A stretch of 64,000 nucleotides of DNA from Sulfurimicrobium sp. Lineage in GTDB: Bacteria; Pseudomonadota; Gammaproteobacteria; Burkholderiales; Sulfuricellaceae. Made by a program: the position numbers and the translations under genes. The DNA lies in NCBI GenBank assembly GCA_030652035.1, contig JAUSBJ010000035.1, positions 310,001 to 374,000 on the forward strand, written 5' to 3'. Under the pieces are notes generated by a model. It was not told where the DNA came from, ran no database searches, and saw only the letters and a program-made list of their open reading frames with translations. This document shows positions 29,120 through 39,084 of the stretch, piece by piece. Position 1 is the stretch's first letter. Each line of letters starts with the position of its first letter.

Positions 29120-30778
29120 TTACTGCATGCCCAGCATCTCCGCCGCATGCTGCCGGGTAGTATCGGTGATGGTCACACCACCAAGCATGCGGGCCACTTC
29201 CTCGATACGCTGGAACCGGTCAAGAGCAGCGATCCGGCTTACCACCTGGTCATCGCGAGTAATTTTGCTCACCTGCCAATGCTGATGCCCCAGAGCCGCC
29301 ACCTGGGGCAGATGGGTAATACATAACACCTGGCGCTCCCTTCCCAGTCCTTGCAGCATCATCCCCACCACTTCCGCCACACCGCCACCGATCCCCACAT
29401 CGACTTCATCGAAAATCAGGGTGGGCACTGCCGCCACTTTGCTGGTCACCACCTGAATCGCCAGACTGATGCGTGACAACTCGCCGCCGGAAGCCACCTT
29501 GGCAAGAGGTTTTTCCGCGAGGCTGGAATGCGAGCTCACCAAAAATTCGACCTGCTCGAGGCCGTGCACATTTCCCTCTGGCAAGGCATGGAGCGCCACT
29601 TCGAAACGGCCGCCCGTCATCGCCAGTTGCTGCATCCCCTCGCTCACTTTTGAGCCCAGTTCCTGCGCGGCAAGCCGCCGAGCCGCGCTCAACACCTTGG
29701 CCCTGGACAAATAAGCCGCCTCCGCTTCCGCTTCCTGGCGCTGCAATGCCTCTGCCGAGCCCAGCTGCTGCAACTCTTCCAGCCGGGCCGCGCGCTCCTG
29801 CAATAGCTGCGGCAAAGCTTCTGCGGCTATCCGGTACTTGCGCGCCATGTCATGCACTTGCTCCAGCCGCTGCTCGATCTGGCGCAAACGATCAGGATCC
29901 ATATCCAGTCGTTGCGCATAATGACGCAGGCCGTATGCCGCTTCCTGCATCTGTGCGGCAGCCGAATCCAGAATAGCCAAAGGCTCGCCCAGGGCTGAAT
30001 CGAACTCCACCACCTTGTTGATCCGCCCGATCAGCCCATTGAGCTGGGGCAACAATGCCTGATCGCCTTCTGCGAGCAGTTCAACAGCATATTGCGCATT
30101 TTCCAGCAGACTCGCGGAATGCGCGAGGCGGGCATGTTCCGCCTGCAATTCCGGCCACTCCTCCTCGCCCAGGTCAAGCGCTCGCAACTCGCGCACCTGC
30201 CATTCGAGCTGCTCCAGTTCGACAGCCGCAGCGGCAGAATCCTTCTCCCAGGCCAGGAAGCGCTCACGCACGGCCTGCCAATCGCGGAAATAGCGGGCCA
30301 CCTCACGCGCCGAATCGCCCGACCCGGCATACCCATCAAGAAGTTCGCGCTGAGCCGAGGATTTGAGCAGAGACTGGTGTGCATGCTGACCATGTATATC
30401 GACCAGACACTCTCCCGCCTCTCGCAACTGCTGCAGAGTCACGGCACGGCCATTGATAAAAGAGCGTGAACGCCCACTCGCGTCAATAACACGGCGCATC
30501 AGACACACGCCCGGCTCATCCGCCAAACCATTTTCGTCCAGCCAGTTCTTGAGAACAGGGATTTTTGCGGCGTCGAATTCAGCTGACAATTCCGCCCGCT
30601 CGCAAGCCGCGCGCACCACGCCGGCATCCGCCCGCTCACCCAGCACCAGGGCCAGGGCATCAATCAGGATCGATTTGCCTGCACCGGTTTCCCCGGTCAG
30701 CACGGTAAAACCGGGCTTGAACTCCAACTCCAGCCGGTCGACAATGACAAAATCGCGAATCGCAAGGGACAGCAGCAT
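29120..30778 (-). CDS. recN: DNA repair protein RecN
   Basis: SMC-like ATPase that acts early in double-strand-break repair. 552 aa. Walker A GETGAGKSILIDALALVLG lies near the N-terminus. A long coiled-coil region follows (about 150-370). The C-terminal half has the ABC signature ASGGELSRISLAIQV and Walker B TLIFDEVDVGIGG. Its start immediately abuts the nadK stop, so the two are co-transcribed, as in many proteobacteria. Convergent with fur with 8 bases between. Confidence 0.97.
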   Translation of the reverse strand: MLLSLAIRDFVIVDRLELEFKPGFTVLTGETGAGKSILIDALALVLGERADAGVVRAACERAELSAEFDAAKIPVLKNWLDENGLADEPGVCLMRRVIDASGRSRSFINGRAVTLQQLREAGECLVDIHGQHAHQSLLKSSAQRELLDGYAGSGDSAREVARYFRDWQAVRERFLAWEKDSAAAAVELEQLEWQVRELRALDLGEEEWPELQAEHARLAHSASLLENAQYAVELLAEGDQALLPQLNGLIGRINKVVEFDSALGEPLAILDSAAAQMQEAAYGLRHYAQRLDMDPDRLRQIEQRLEQVHDMARKYRIAAEALPQLLQERAARLEELQQLGSAEALQRQEAEAEAAYLSRAKVLSAARRLAAQELGSKVSEGMQQLAMTGGRFEVALHALPEGNVHGLEQVEFLVSSHSSLAEKPLAKVASGGELSRISLAIQVVTSKVAAVPTLIFDEVDVGIGGGVAEVVGMMLQGLGRERQVLCITHLPQVAALGHQHWQVSKITRDDQVVSRIAALDRFQRIEEVARMLGGVTITDTTRQHAAEMLGMQ

Positions 30779-31651
30779 TTAAAGTTTCTCGCCCCAACGC
30801 AGCTTCTGGCGCAAGGTATCGTAATAACTATGCCCCAGGGGATGAAGCAGACGGATATTTTTTTCGGAGCGGCGCACCACCACCCAATCATTCTGCTGCA
30901 ACTCCATGTGACTCTGACCATCGAAGTGGGCACTTACGTCAACCGCATGCAGGACCAGAATTTCCATCACGCTGTGGCTATTGACGGCAATCGGACGGTT
31001 GCTCAAGGTGTGCGGGCAAATCGGCACCAGCACCATCGCCTCCAAAGTGGGATGCAAAATGGGGCCACCGGCGGAAAGCGCATACGCTGTCGATCCGGTT
31101 GGTGTAGCCACTACCAGCCCATCGGAACGCTGGCTATACACAAACTGGCCATCGATGAAGACTTCCAGCTCGATCAGACGCCCGGACACCCCTTTGCTCA
31201 CCACCACATCATTGAACGCATAGGCCTGTGAAATGATCTGTCCCTGGCGGCGCACAGCGGTATGGAGCAGAAAACGCTCCTCGGCGGCGAATTCGCCATT
31301 GAGGATTTCATCCATGGTTTCCAGCATGCCTTCGATGGATACGTCGGTCAGGAAACCCAAACGCCCCTGGTTCACACCCACCAGCGGCACGTCGAATTCG
31401 ACCAGTTCACGCGCGATATTCAACATCGTGCCATCCCCCCCCATGACCACGGCCAGATCAGCGCGTGCGCCGATCTCCGCCATGCTTACGGCAGCATAGG
31501 GAACGGATCCGATGCGCTCCGCGGTCTGCTGCGACAGCAACACCTCAAGCTTGCGCTGCTCAAGAAAAGACGCCAGACGCAACAGTGGCTCGCCAAGTTC
31601 GGCACTATTGTATTTGCCGATCAGGGCAATGGTCTGAAAGGGGCTCGTCAT
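30779..31651 (-). CDS. nadK: NAD kinase
   Basis: Phosphorylates NAD to NADP. 290 aa from the ATG at 31651 (MTSPFQTIALIGKYNS); the 405-aa track ORF runs 115 codons further upstream into the hrcA coding region and should be trimmed. Motif VVMGGDGTML is the GGDGT site; GVNQGRLGFLTD, DGLVVATPTGSTAYALSAGGPI and the C-terminal sheet are typical. It is divergent from hrcA with only 39 bases between start codons and is directly followed by recN. Confidence 0.96.
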   Translation of the reverse strand: MTSPFQTIALIGKYNSAELGEPLLRLASFLEQRKLEVLLSQQTAERIGSVPYAAVSMAEIGARADLAVVMGGDGTMLNIARELVEFDVPLVGVNQGRLGFLTDVSIEGMLETMDEILNGEFAAEERFLLHTAVRRQGQIISQAYAFNDVVVSKGVSGRLIELEVFIDGQFVYSQRSDGLVVATPTGSTAYALSAGGPILHPTLEAMVLVPICPHTLSNRPIAVNSHSVMEILVLHAVDVSAHFDGQSHMELQQNDWVVVRRSEKNIRLLHPLGHSYYDTLRQKLRWGEKL

Positions 31652-31690
31652 GGCCGGAATTATAACCGGAAGTTGTTGTAAAATAACTCG

Positions 31691-32707
31691 ATGATCAATG
31701 AACGCGCCCAACTCCTGCTCAAGACCCTGATCGAGCGTTACATCGCCGAAGGCCAGCCGGTCGGCTCGCGCACGCTTTCCAAGCATTCCGGCCTCGATCT
31801 GTCCGCCGCCACCATCCGCAACGCCATGGCGGACCTGGAGGAAATGGGTTTCATCATCAGCCCGCACACATCCTCCGGAAGGATTCCAACGCCGCGCGGA
31901 TACCGTTTCTTTGTCGACACTTTGCTCAAGATACAACCTCTTGACGCCGCGCAGGTGCACCAACTGGAAAACCAGTTGCACCCATCCGACAAGCAACAGC
32001 TTATCGCTTCCGCCTCACGGCTGCTGTCGGATCTGACCCGGTTCGCGGGCATCGTGATGACGCCCAAGCGCCACTCGCCAACCTTCCGCCATCTGGAATT
32101 TTTGCCGCTATCGGAAAAACGCATTCTGCTGATCATCGTCACCACCGACGACAATGTTCAGAACCGCATCCTCTTGACCGACAAATCCTATACAGCAGCG
32201 GAGCTGACCCAGGCCGCCAACTTTTTTAACCAGAATTATGCCGGCTGCACCCTGGAAGATGCACGCACCCGCATGCAGGATGAGCTGAAACGCCTGCACC
32301 TCAACCTGACCACACTCATGTCCGCAGCGCTTGACGCCAGCAGCCAGGCGCTCGAACCCAGCGATGGCTATGTCCTGTCTGGCGAAAAAAACCTGCTGCA
32401 TGTGGACGACCTGTCTTCCAACATGAATTCATTGCGCAAACTGTTTGATGCCTTTGAACAGAAAACCACGCTGATCCAACTGCTGGATGTCAGCCAGGGC
32501 GCGCAGGGCGTGCAGATCTTCATCGGCGGAGAGTCGGGCCACGTCCCGCTCGATGAATGCAGCGTCGTCACCGCTCCCTATGAAGTGGACGGCCAGGTGG
32601 TCGGCACCCTGGGCGTTATCGGGCCGACCCGCATGGCCTACGAGCGCGTCATTCCGATCGTGGATGTCACTGCCAAGCTTCTGGGCAGCGCGCTTTCCTA
32701 TCACTGA
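31691..32707 (+). CDS. hrcA: heat-inducible transcription repressor HrcA
   Basis: Repressor of chaperone operons that binds CIRCE inverted repeats and is stabilised by GroE. 338 aa. N-terminal winged helix: [58 protein letters not shown]. The remaining part has the GAF-like regulatory domain, with [18 protein letters not shown] and the C-terminal [15 protein letters not shown]. All conserved blocks are present. I did not see a CIRCE (TTAGCACTC-N9-GAGTGCTAA) in front of grpE or dnaK in this window, so its main target is probably elsewhere, such as groESL. Confidence 0.97.
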   Translation: MINERAQLLLKTLIERYIAEGQPVGSRTLSKHSGLDLSAATIRNAMADLEEMGFIISPHTSSGRIPTPRGYRFFVDTLLKIQPLDAAQVHQLENQLHPSDKQQLIASASRLLSDLTRFAGIVMTPKRHSPTFRHLEFLPLSEKRILLIIVTTDDNVQNRILLTDKSYTAAELTQAANFFNQNYAGCTLEDARTRMQDELKRLHLNLTTLMSAALDASSQALEPSDGYVLSGEKNLLHVDDLSSNMNSLRKLFDAFEQKTTLIQLLDVSQGAQGVQIFIGGESGHVPLDECSVVTAPYEVDGQVVGTLGVIGPTRMAYERVIPIVDVTAKLLGSALSYH

Positions 32708-32713
32708 GAAACC

Positions 32714-33802
32714 ATGTCCTATTTCCCCGAACCGCCCCACGTGCATGGCACCACGAGCAAAATCGGCATCCTGCTGATCAATCTCGGCACCCCCGACGCG
32801 CCCACCCGGCAGGCATTGCGCCCCTACCTCAAACAATTCCTCAGCGACCCGCGCGTGGTCGAGATCCCGCGTTTGCCGTGGTGGCTGATTCTCAATGGCA
32901 TCATCCTCAACACCCGCCCCGGCAAATCGGCGCAGAAATATGCCCAGATCTGGACCCCGGAAGGCTCCCCCCTGTTCGCCCACACCCGCAAACAGGCGAA
33001 AATGTTGCAGGGCCACCTGGGCGAACGCACCCGGGCACCGTTGGTGGTGGAATACGCCATGCGTTACGGCAACCCCTCGATTCAATCCGTGATCACCAAG
33101 CTCAAGCAGCAGGGCTGCGAGCGCATCCTCGCCTTGCCGCTGTATCCGCAATATGCGGCGAGCAGCACCGCATCCGCGCTGGATGCAGTGTTCCAGACCC
33201 TGGTGCAGAGCCGCAACATGCCGGAACTACGCACCGTGCGGCACTACCATGACCACCCCGGCTATATCAATGCGCTGGCCAACAGCGTGCGCGAGCACTG
33301 GCAGCAGCATGGCCGCCCGGACCAGTTGATCATGAGCTTTCACGGCGTGCCCAGATACACCCTGGACAAGGGCGATCCCTACCACTGCGAATGCCACAAA
33401 ACCGGGCGCCTCCTGGCGGAAGCGCTGGGCCTCTTGCCCGACAGCTTCCAGGTCACCTTCCAGTCGCGCTTCGGCCGCGCCGAATGGATTCAGCCCTACA
33501 CCGCGCCCACGCTGCAAATGCTGGGCAAAAAAGGGGTCAAGCGAGTAGATGTGATCTGCCCCGGATTTGCCGCCGACTGCCTGGAAACCCTGGAGGAAAT
33601 CGCCATGGAATGCAAGGCCGAATTCCTCAATGCCGGTGGGCAGGAGTTCCATTACATTCCCTGCCTCAACGAGCGCGATGACTGGATACGCGCCCTGTGC
33701 GACATCACGCTCAATCATCTGCAAGGCTGGCTGGAAACGCCCAACCCCGCCACCGCACTGGAAAGCAGGACACGTGCGGTTGCCATGGGCGCCAAGGATT
33801 AA
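32714..33802 (+). CDS. hemH: ferrochelatase
   Basis: Inserts Fe2+ into protoporphyrin IX, the last step of haem synthesis. 362 aa, the longer form common in betaproteobacteria. [12 protein letters not shown] opens the fold; [16 protein letters not shown] contains conserved substrate-site residues; [11 protein letters not shown] has the metal-binding His; and [14 protein letters not shown] with [14 protein letters not shown] complete the active-site cleft. It follows hrcA with 6 bases between. The haem-dependent chemoreceptor and the GGDEF/EAL block begin after the next spacer. Confidence 0.97.
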   Translation: MSYFPEPPHVHGTTSKIGILLINLGTPDAPTRQALRPYLKQFLSDPRVVEIPRLPWWLILNGIILNTRPGKSAQKYAQIWTPEGSPLFAHTRKQAKMLQGHLGERTRAPLVVEYAMRYGNPSIQSVITKLKQQGCERILALPLYPQYAASSTASALDAVFQTLVQSRNMPELRTVRHYHDHPGYINALANSVREHWQQHGRPDQLIMSFHGVPRYTLDKGDPYHCECHKTGRLLAEALGLLPDSFQVTFQSRFGRAEWIQPYTAPTLQMLGKKGVKRVDVICPGFAADCLETLEEIAMECKAEFLNAGGQEFHYIPCLNERDDWIRALCDITLNHLQGWLETPNPATALESRTRAVAMGAKD

Positions 33803-34125
33803 GCCCTCAAGTTCTGCTCTACCTTGCTGCCAGATTCAAGCCTCCCCATCCAGCACCCCAAAGCGGCAAAACCGCCGATGGCAGGAAAATTGCGTTAAGA
33901 GCGCGTTGGCTGCTGATGGCATGGGCGGCCACCAGTGGATAGACGAGCACGATACTCAGTTTCAAGGGTCAAATAATTTTTAAAACCTTAGTTCGATAAC
34001 CAACTGGGCGCCTTTGGCAGGCACCATGCGACTTTCCGTCGCACCCCATCGCGCATGAGGGCTGCTATAGTAGCCGCTTTAAAATTTCAGCGTTTCCCCG
34101 ACCCCACCATAAGAGGAACCCGAAC
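33803..34125. other. 323-base gene-free spacer between hemH and the chemoreceptor
   Basis: I see no gene. It holds a very weak GCGG-caaaa-CCGC stem near 33863 without a T-run, an AT-rich stretch around 33970-34000, and a short leader before the chemoreceptor. Small track ORFs here are out-of-frame extensions from hemH. Confidence 0.5.
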
Positions 34126-35766
34126 ATGTTCGGATCAAGCATTCGCAACATCCATAATCTGAAAATCTGGATCCGCCTGGTGGGCGTTATCTGGCTGATG
34201 CTGATGCTGGCCTGGAGCGGCATGATTTTATGGGCCTCGCACTCGCAGCGAGCAACCGCCATTGAGGAAGCCAAAAGCTTCTCTCTCGCCATTCACCAGA
34301 TGACCATGTCCAGCCTTACCGGGATGATGATCACGGGCACCATTGCGCAACGCGCGGTGTTCCTTGACCAGATCAAGCAGGCCGACAACATTACCTCTCT
34401 TAAAGTACTGCGCAGCGAGGGCGTCTCCAAACAGTTCGGCCCGGGCAATGCCGAAGAGGGCGGCATGGATGCGCTTGAAAAACAGGTCATGCAAAACGCA
34501 AAGCCCTACTTCCAGGTACTTGCAGCAAATCGCCAGGATGAGGAAATCCTGCGCGCCGTCATTCCTGTCACTGCGGAAAAAAACTACCTTGGCAAGGATT
34601 GCCTGCTGTGCCATACCGTCCCCGAAGGCACCGTGCTCGGCGCGGTCAGCATGAAAATCTCCCTCGACAAGGTAAACAAATCAGTAGCAGACTTCAGGGC
34701 CAAGATTTTCCTTGCCGCCGTGCTGATCAGCATCCCGCTGCTGGCCTTCATCTACCTTTTCATTCGCCGCTTCGTCACCAAGCCGCTGGAAGAAATGGCC
34801 CACGGTCTGCATGACATCGCCGCAGGCGAAGGTGATTTGACACGGCGCCTGAAGGTGCGCAGTGCGGACGAAATCGGCGAGGCAGCCGACCTATTCAATC
34901 AGGTCATGGAAAAGTTTGGCCAACTGGTGCACCAAGTCAACAACTCTGCGCTCCAGGTTTCGGCAGCTGCGAGGCAGCTCGCCCTGGGTGCGCAGCAGGT
35001 GGTGGACAGCTCGGAACGGCAACGCGACAAGTCCGCCGCCACGGCTGCGGCAGTGGAGGAGATGGCTGCCAGCATTTCCACTGTGGCGCAAAACACGGAC
35101 GAGGTGCAACAGCTTTCGGAGCAAAGCCTGGAGCGCTCGCACCAGGGCAATGAAAGCATTTCCATGCTGGTGGGCGAGGTCGACCAGGTGGAATCCGCCG
35201 TCAAGGATATCGCTGCCGCAGTCAATGAATTTACCCGCAGCACGGCGTCCATCCACGCCATGACCAGGCAGGTAAAGGACATTGCCGAACAGACCAACTT
35301 GCTCGCACTCAACGCCGCGATTGAAGCCGCCCGCGCCGGAGAACAGGGGCGCGGCTTTGCCGTGGTCGCCGACGAAGTCAGAAAACTCGCCGAAAAATCC
35401 TCCCAGTCGGCCAGCCAGATCGACACCGTCACCCAGTCCCTTGCCCAGCAGTCGGTAACGGTGGACCAGGCCATCGAAAGAGGCCTGTCTCACCTGCTGT
35501 CCAGCCAGGATTCGATGGAAACCGTTGCCATCGTCTTATCCGAAGCCAATAGCTCGGTCAATGCAGTCGGCAGCAAGGTCGCCGATGTGGCCGTCATTAC
35601 GGAACGCCAGCGTAGCACCAGCTGCGAGGTGGCAGCAAACGTCGAGGCGATCGCCGCAATGGCCGCGGAAAACAGCCTTGCCGTGGGCCAGACCGCCAAA
35701 GCCGCGCAACATCTGGAACAGCTGGCAGAATCCCTGCAAAACACGGTTAGCCGCTTCAAGGTTTAA
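34126..35766 (+). CDS. methyl-accepting chemotaxis protein with periplasmic c-type haem motif
   Basis: 546 aa. TM1 at about residues 19-37, a periplasmic sensor at 38-194, TM2 at 195-213, HAMP at about 211-265, then the cytoplasmic signalling domain with the conserved tip [35 protein letters not shown]. The sensor carries CLLCH at residues 159-163, a CxxCH haem c attachment motif, next to [11 protein letters not shown], as in the haem-PAS sensors of some Geobacter chemoreceptors. This predicts a redox- or gas-sensing receptor that needs periplasmic cytochrome c maturation. It is followed after 9 bases by a histidine kinase. Ligand unknown; haem binding is inferred from the motif. Confidence 0.9.
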   Translation: MFGSSIRNIHNLKIWIRLVGVIWLMLMLAWSGMILWASHSQRATAIEEAKSFSLAIHQMTMSSLTGMMITGTIAQRAVFLDQIKQADNITSLKVLRSEGVSKQFGPGNAEEGGMDALEKQVMQNAKPYFQVLAANRQDEEILRAVIPVTAEKNYLGKDCLLCHTVPEGTVLGAVSMKISLDKVNKSVADFRAKIFLAAVLISIPLLAFIYLFIRRFVTKPLEEMAHGLHDIAAGEGDLTRRLKVRSADEIGEAADLFNQVMEKFGQLVHQVNNSALQVSAAARQLALGAQQVVDSSERQRDKSAATAAAVEEMAASISTVAQNTDEVQQLSEQSLERSHQGNESISMLVGEVDQVESAVKDIAAAVNEFTRSTASIHAMTRQVKDIAEQTNLLALNAAIEAARAGEQGRGFAVVADEVRKLAEKSSQSASQIDTVTQSLAQQSVTVDQAIERGLSHLLSSQDSMETVAIVLSEANSSVNAVGSKVADVAVITERQRSTSCEVAANVEAIAAMAAENSLAVGQTAKAAQHLEQLAESLQNTVSRFKV

Positions 35767-35775
35767 CACGAAGAT

Positions 35776-36864
35776 ATGCAAGGTATACAGCTACACGACC
35801 ATCGGGCCCGGCTTGAAGGCATGACCGCCAACATCCCCGGCCTGGTTTTCCAGTTGCAACAGCGCGCCGATAAAAGCCTGCACGTCCTTTACAGCAGCAG
35901 AAGCTTGAGCACCTTATGCGGCGAGTGTACAAACGCCGACGACACGGCCTGGACAGGCTGCATCAACAACTTCCACCCGGAGGACCGGGCAGGCTTCTTT
36001 GCCACTATGGAAGCTTCCGCTCAAAGGCTGACCCACTGGAACTGGGAAGGCCGCATCACTGCGCCTGCCTGCAATACAAAATGGATCAACCTGCGCGCCA
36101 TGCCGAGTGTCATGGCGGATGGCTCCACCATTTGGGATGGCATCATTCTCAACATCACGCGGTCCAAACAACGTGAAAATGAAAGCCTGCATGCGCGGGA
36201 ATTACTGGAAAAACTATCCGGCCATATCCAGCACGCGCGAGAGGACGAGCGCACCAAAATCGCGCGGGAAATCCACGACGAACTGGGCGGCATCCTGACC
36301 ACGCTCAAAATGGATCTGGGCTGGCTTGGAAAACGCATCGCGCACGATCCGGCGCTGCTGGAACGCACTCAGGCCATGACACAGCTCATCATGGAGGCAT
36401 TGCACACCGCCCGGCGCATTGCCGCGGACCTGCGCCCCGCCGCCCTGGACAATCTGGGCCTCACGGCGGCGATGGAAGAGCATGCCGCAAAGCTGCTGGG
36501 GCGGAGGGGAATCACTTACCGCCTCACCCCGCCCGAGCAGGAATTTGACCTGGATGACCTGCACGCCACTGCCATTTTCCGCATCTTCCAGGAATCGCTC
36601 ACCAACATCGTGCGCCATGCCGCTGCAACCGCCGTGGAGATTCTGCTCACGCGCTCCCCGCATGGCCTGGGCGTCACCATCCGCGACGATGGCAGCGGAA
36701 TAACGCCACACCGCGCGCCTTCCTCCCCATCTTATGGCATTCTTGGCATGCAGGAGCGCGCCAAACGGCTGGGTGGCGATTTGAGCATCAGCAGCATGCC
36801 TGGCCGTGGCACCACAGTCTGCCTGCATATCCCCGTAGCCTCTGCCGGAAATGCCCTGCCATGA
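35776..36864 (+). CDS. PAS-containing sensor histidine kinase, NarX/UhpB type
   Basis: 362 aa, no transmembrane helix, so probably cytosolic. Residues 10-130 form a PAS-like domain (NIPGLVFQLQQ at the start, WDGIILNITRSKQRE at the end). A HisKA_3 dimerisation domain has EREDERTKIAREIHDELGG-like sequence with His167 in IHDELGG. The HATPase_c domain has FRIFQESLTNIVRHA, IRDDGSGI and YGILGMQERAKRLGG. The PAS part contains three cysteines (48, 51 and 62), including CGEC, that could bind a metal or act as a thiol switch. The gene overlaps the response regulator by 4 bases, so they form a two-component pair. Confidence 0.9.
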   Translation: MQGIQLHDHRARLEGMTANIPGLVFQLQQRADKSLHVLYSSRSLSTLCGECTNADDTAWTGCINNFHPEDRAGFFATMEASAQRLTHWNWEGRITAPACNTKWINLRAMPSVMADGSTIWDGIILNITRSKQRENESLHARELLEKLSGHIQHAREDERTKIAREIHDELGGILTTLKMDLGWLGKRIAHDPALLERTQAMTQLIMEALHTARRIAADLRPAALDNLGLTAAMEEHAAKLLGRRGITYRLTPPEQEFDLDDLHATAIFRIFQESLTNIVRHAAATAVEILLTRSPHGLGVTIRDDGSGITPHRAPSSPSYGILGMQERAKRLGGDLSISSMPGRGTTVCLHIPVASAGNALP

Positions 36865-37490
36865 TCAGCCTCCTCATCGCTGATGACCACAATATTTTTC
36901 GTGACGGCCTGAAGCGGATTTTTGCCGACACGCCGGATATCCAGGCAAAAGCCGAGACCGGCAGCGGACATGAAGCCCTGGAGCTTATGCGCGGCGAAGA
37001 CTGGGATACCGTGCTGCTGGACATCAACCTGCCGGGCAAATCCGGGCTTGAAGTGCTGAAACAGATCAAGATGGAAAAACCCGATCTGCCGGTACTCATT
37101 CTCAGCATGTACCCTGAGGAGCAATATGCACTGCGGACCATCAAGCTCGGTGCTGCCGGCTATCTCTCCAAGGATGCCGATGCCGATGAACTCATCATGG
37201 CCATCCGCAAAACCGCAGCAGGCGGCAAGTACGCCAGCCGCACCCTGGCCGACCACCTGCTGCACTCGCTGTATGGCAACGCACAGCAACGGCACGCTCT
37301 GCTGTCTGACCGGGAGTATCTGGTTTTCCGTCATATCGTGGCGGGAAAGTCTCTCACCGACATCGCCCAGGCCCTTTCCCTCAGCATCAAAACCATCAGC
37401 ACCTATCGCGCGCGCCTGCTGGAAAAAATGGGCTTGGCCAACAATGCCGAATTGATTCGCTATGCACTTGAACATCAGCTTTTCGATTAA
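36861..37490 (+). CDS. NarL/FixJ-family response regulator
   Basis: 209 aa. Receiver domain: acidic pocket Asp8/Asp9, phospho-acceptor Asp54 in VLLDINLPG, Lys104 in YLSKDAD. The C-terminal LuxR-type HTH spans about 140-205 (LSDREYLVFRHIVAGKSLTDIAQALSLSIKTISTYRARLLEKMGL). The full set of phosphorylation residues is present. It overlaps the upstream histidine kinase by 4 bases, so the pair is almost certainly cognate. Targets are not visible; the neighbouring c-di-GMP genes are plausible but unproven. Confidence 0.94.
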   Translation: MISLLIADDHNIFRDGLKRIFADTPDIQAKAETGSGHEALELMRGEDWDTVLLDINLPGKSGLEVLKQIKMEKPDLPVLILSMYPEEQYALRTIKLGAAGYLSKDADADELIMAIRKTAAGGKYASRTLADHLLHSLYGNAQQRHALLSDREYLVFRHIVAGKSLTDIAQALSLSIKTISTYRARLLEKMGLANNAELIRYALEHQLFD

Positions 37491-37637
37491 CCGGGGCGCC
37501 GCAACGTCAAGGCAAGAATAATCCTACAGGTTGACCGCATATTCCTACGTTTCTTTCAGACTACTCCGGCAGCCCATCTCCCGGAAACCCCTTATGATCC
37601 AGCCAGGGATACGATTGTCCCGTTACCAGCGACCCTG

Positions 37638-39074
37638 ATGCCATTCCAGAATTCCGCCAGCGAAGAGACGCTTTACCCATCGGAGAATGTACCGGACCTG
37701 GGGCTACCCGGCGCACCTGCATTTCACGACACACTGACCGGGCTATCCAATTGCGCCCTGTTCATAAAGCAACTGGAACTCTGCCTGTCGCGCGCCGAGC
37801 ACAAAGCACACAGCCTCGCCATCCTGGTCGTGGGGCTGGACCGTTTCAAGCAGGTCAACGACACTTATGGATATGCGGCCGGCGACATGGTGTTGCTCTC
37901 GGCAACCCGGCGCCTGAGCGAACTTGGCATGGGAAATTGCCCACTGGCTCGCCTGGGCGGCGACACCTTTGCGCTGGCGCTCGAAAACCCAGAGAATAGT
38001 CAAGTTGCCGTGAATGCGGCCGAGTCCATCAGGGCACGCCTGTCTTTACCGTTCTCCATCGAGGACGAGGAAATTTTCCTCAGTGCCAGCATCGGCATCA
38101 GCCTTTACCCGCATCAAGGCGAAAAAATCCGCACGCTCATCGCCAACGCCAAGAAAGCCATGGACCAGATCAAAAATCACGGGCGCGACAATTATGCGGT
38201 TTTTGATCCGGAACACCACCAGAGCCGGCGCTCGTCGCGCCGCTCAACACTGGAACGCGCCCTGCACCATGCGCTGGAGAAGAATCAGCTGGCCCTGCTC
38301 TACCAGCCCCAGATCGACCTGGAAAGCGGCGAAATACGTGGCGTTGAGGCCCTGCTGCGCTGGCACCACCCGGAGCTGGGCACAATTTCACCTGCCGAAT
38401 TCATTCCCCTGGCGGAAGAATCCGGCCTCATCCACCCCATCAGCGCCTGGGTACTGCGTAATGCCTGCGCCCAGAACAGCGCCTGGCATCAAGAGGGCTA
38501 CACCGGCCTGCGCATGGCGGTCAACCTGTCGGCGCAGCAATTCAGCAGGCCCGGGCTCGATCAGCTGGTCCATGAGGTGCTGCAGGACACAGGCCTGGCG
38601 CCGCGCTGGCTGGAGCTGGAGCTGACGGAAACCATCGCCCTGCAGCATATCGACGACGCCATCTCCACGCTGCAAAAGCTCAAGACCATGGGGGTCAGAA
38701 TCGCCATAGACGATTTCGGCACCGGCTACTCCTCGCTTAGCTACCTCAAGCATTTTCCCGTCCACAGCATCAAGATCGACCGCTCCTTCATCAACGGCAT
38801 CACCACTCATTCCAGCGATGCCGCCATTACCCGCGCCGTGATCGCCATGGCGCAAAATCTCGGTGTCCGGGTGGTGGCTGAAGGCGTGGAAAGCGAAAAG
38901 CAACTGGTTTTCCTGCGCACCTACCAGTGCAATGAGGTGCAAGGCTATTACTTCTCCCCCCCCTTATCGGCCAGAGGCGCCAGCCAACTACTGCTGCACC
39001 ATGCCAACAAAACCGCCCTGGCATTAACCTGGAGCAATCCCACTCTGCTCGGATTTCCCAGCGGAGCCTCCTAG
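37638..39074 (+). CDS. GGDEF/EAL protein with degenerate GGDEF, probable c-di-GMP phosphodiesterase
   Basis: 478 aa, cytosolic. The N-terminal GGDEF domain starts [12 protein letters not shown] and keeps [16 protein letters not shown], but the active-site motif reads GGDTF (residues 107-111) instead of GGDEF, so diguanylate cyclase activity is doubtful. The EAL domain has all key motifs: [11 protein letters not shown] (EAL at 237-239), [14 protein letters not shown] and VVAEGVES. It most likely degrades c-di-GMP, with the GGDTF domain as a GTP-binding regulator. The start ATG at 37638 follows a 147-base gap after the response regulator. Followed after 10 bases by a second GGDEF/EAL gene. Confidence 0.88.
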   Translation: MPFQNSASEETLYPSENVPDLGLPGAPAFHDTLTGLSNCALFIKQLELCLSRAEHKAHSLAILVVGLDRFKQVNDTYGYAAGDMVLLSATRRLSELGMGNCPLARLGGDTFALALENPENSQVAVNAAESIRARLSLPFSIEDEEIFLSASIGISLYPHQGEKIRTLIANAKKAMDQIKNHGRDNYAVFDPEHHQSRRSSRRSTLERALHHALEKNQLALLYQPQIDLESGEIRGVEALLRWHHPELGTISPAEFIPLAEESGLIHPISAWVLRNACAQNSAWHQEGYTGLRMAVNLSAQQFSRPGLDQLVHEVLQDTGLAPRWLELELTETIALQHIDDAISTLQKLKTMGVRIAIDDFGTGYSSLSYLKHFPVHSIKIDRSFINGITTHSSDAAITRAVIAMAQNLGVRVVAEGVESEKQLVFLRTYQCNEVQGYYFSPPLSARGASQLLLHHANKTALALTWSNPTLLGFPSGAS

Positions 39075-39084
39075 GGGTCACCAA

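Noticed and set aside
31652-31690. CIRCE element near hrcA
   Set aside because: The 39-base divergent spacer has no TTAGCACTC/GAGTGCTAA halves.
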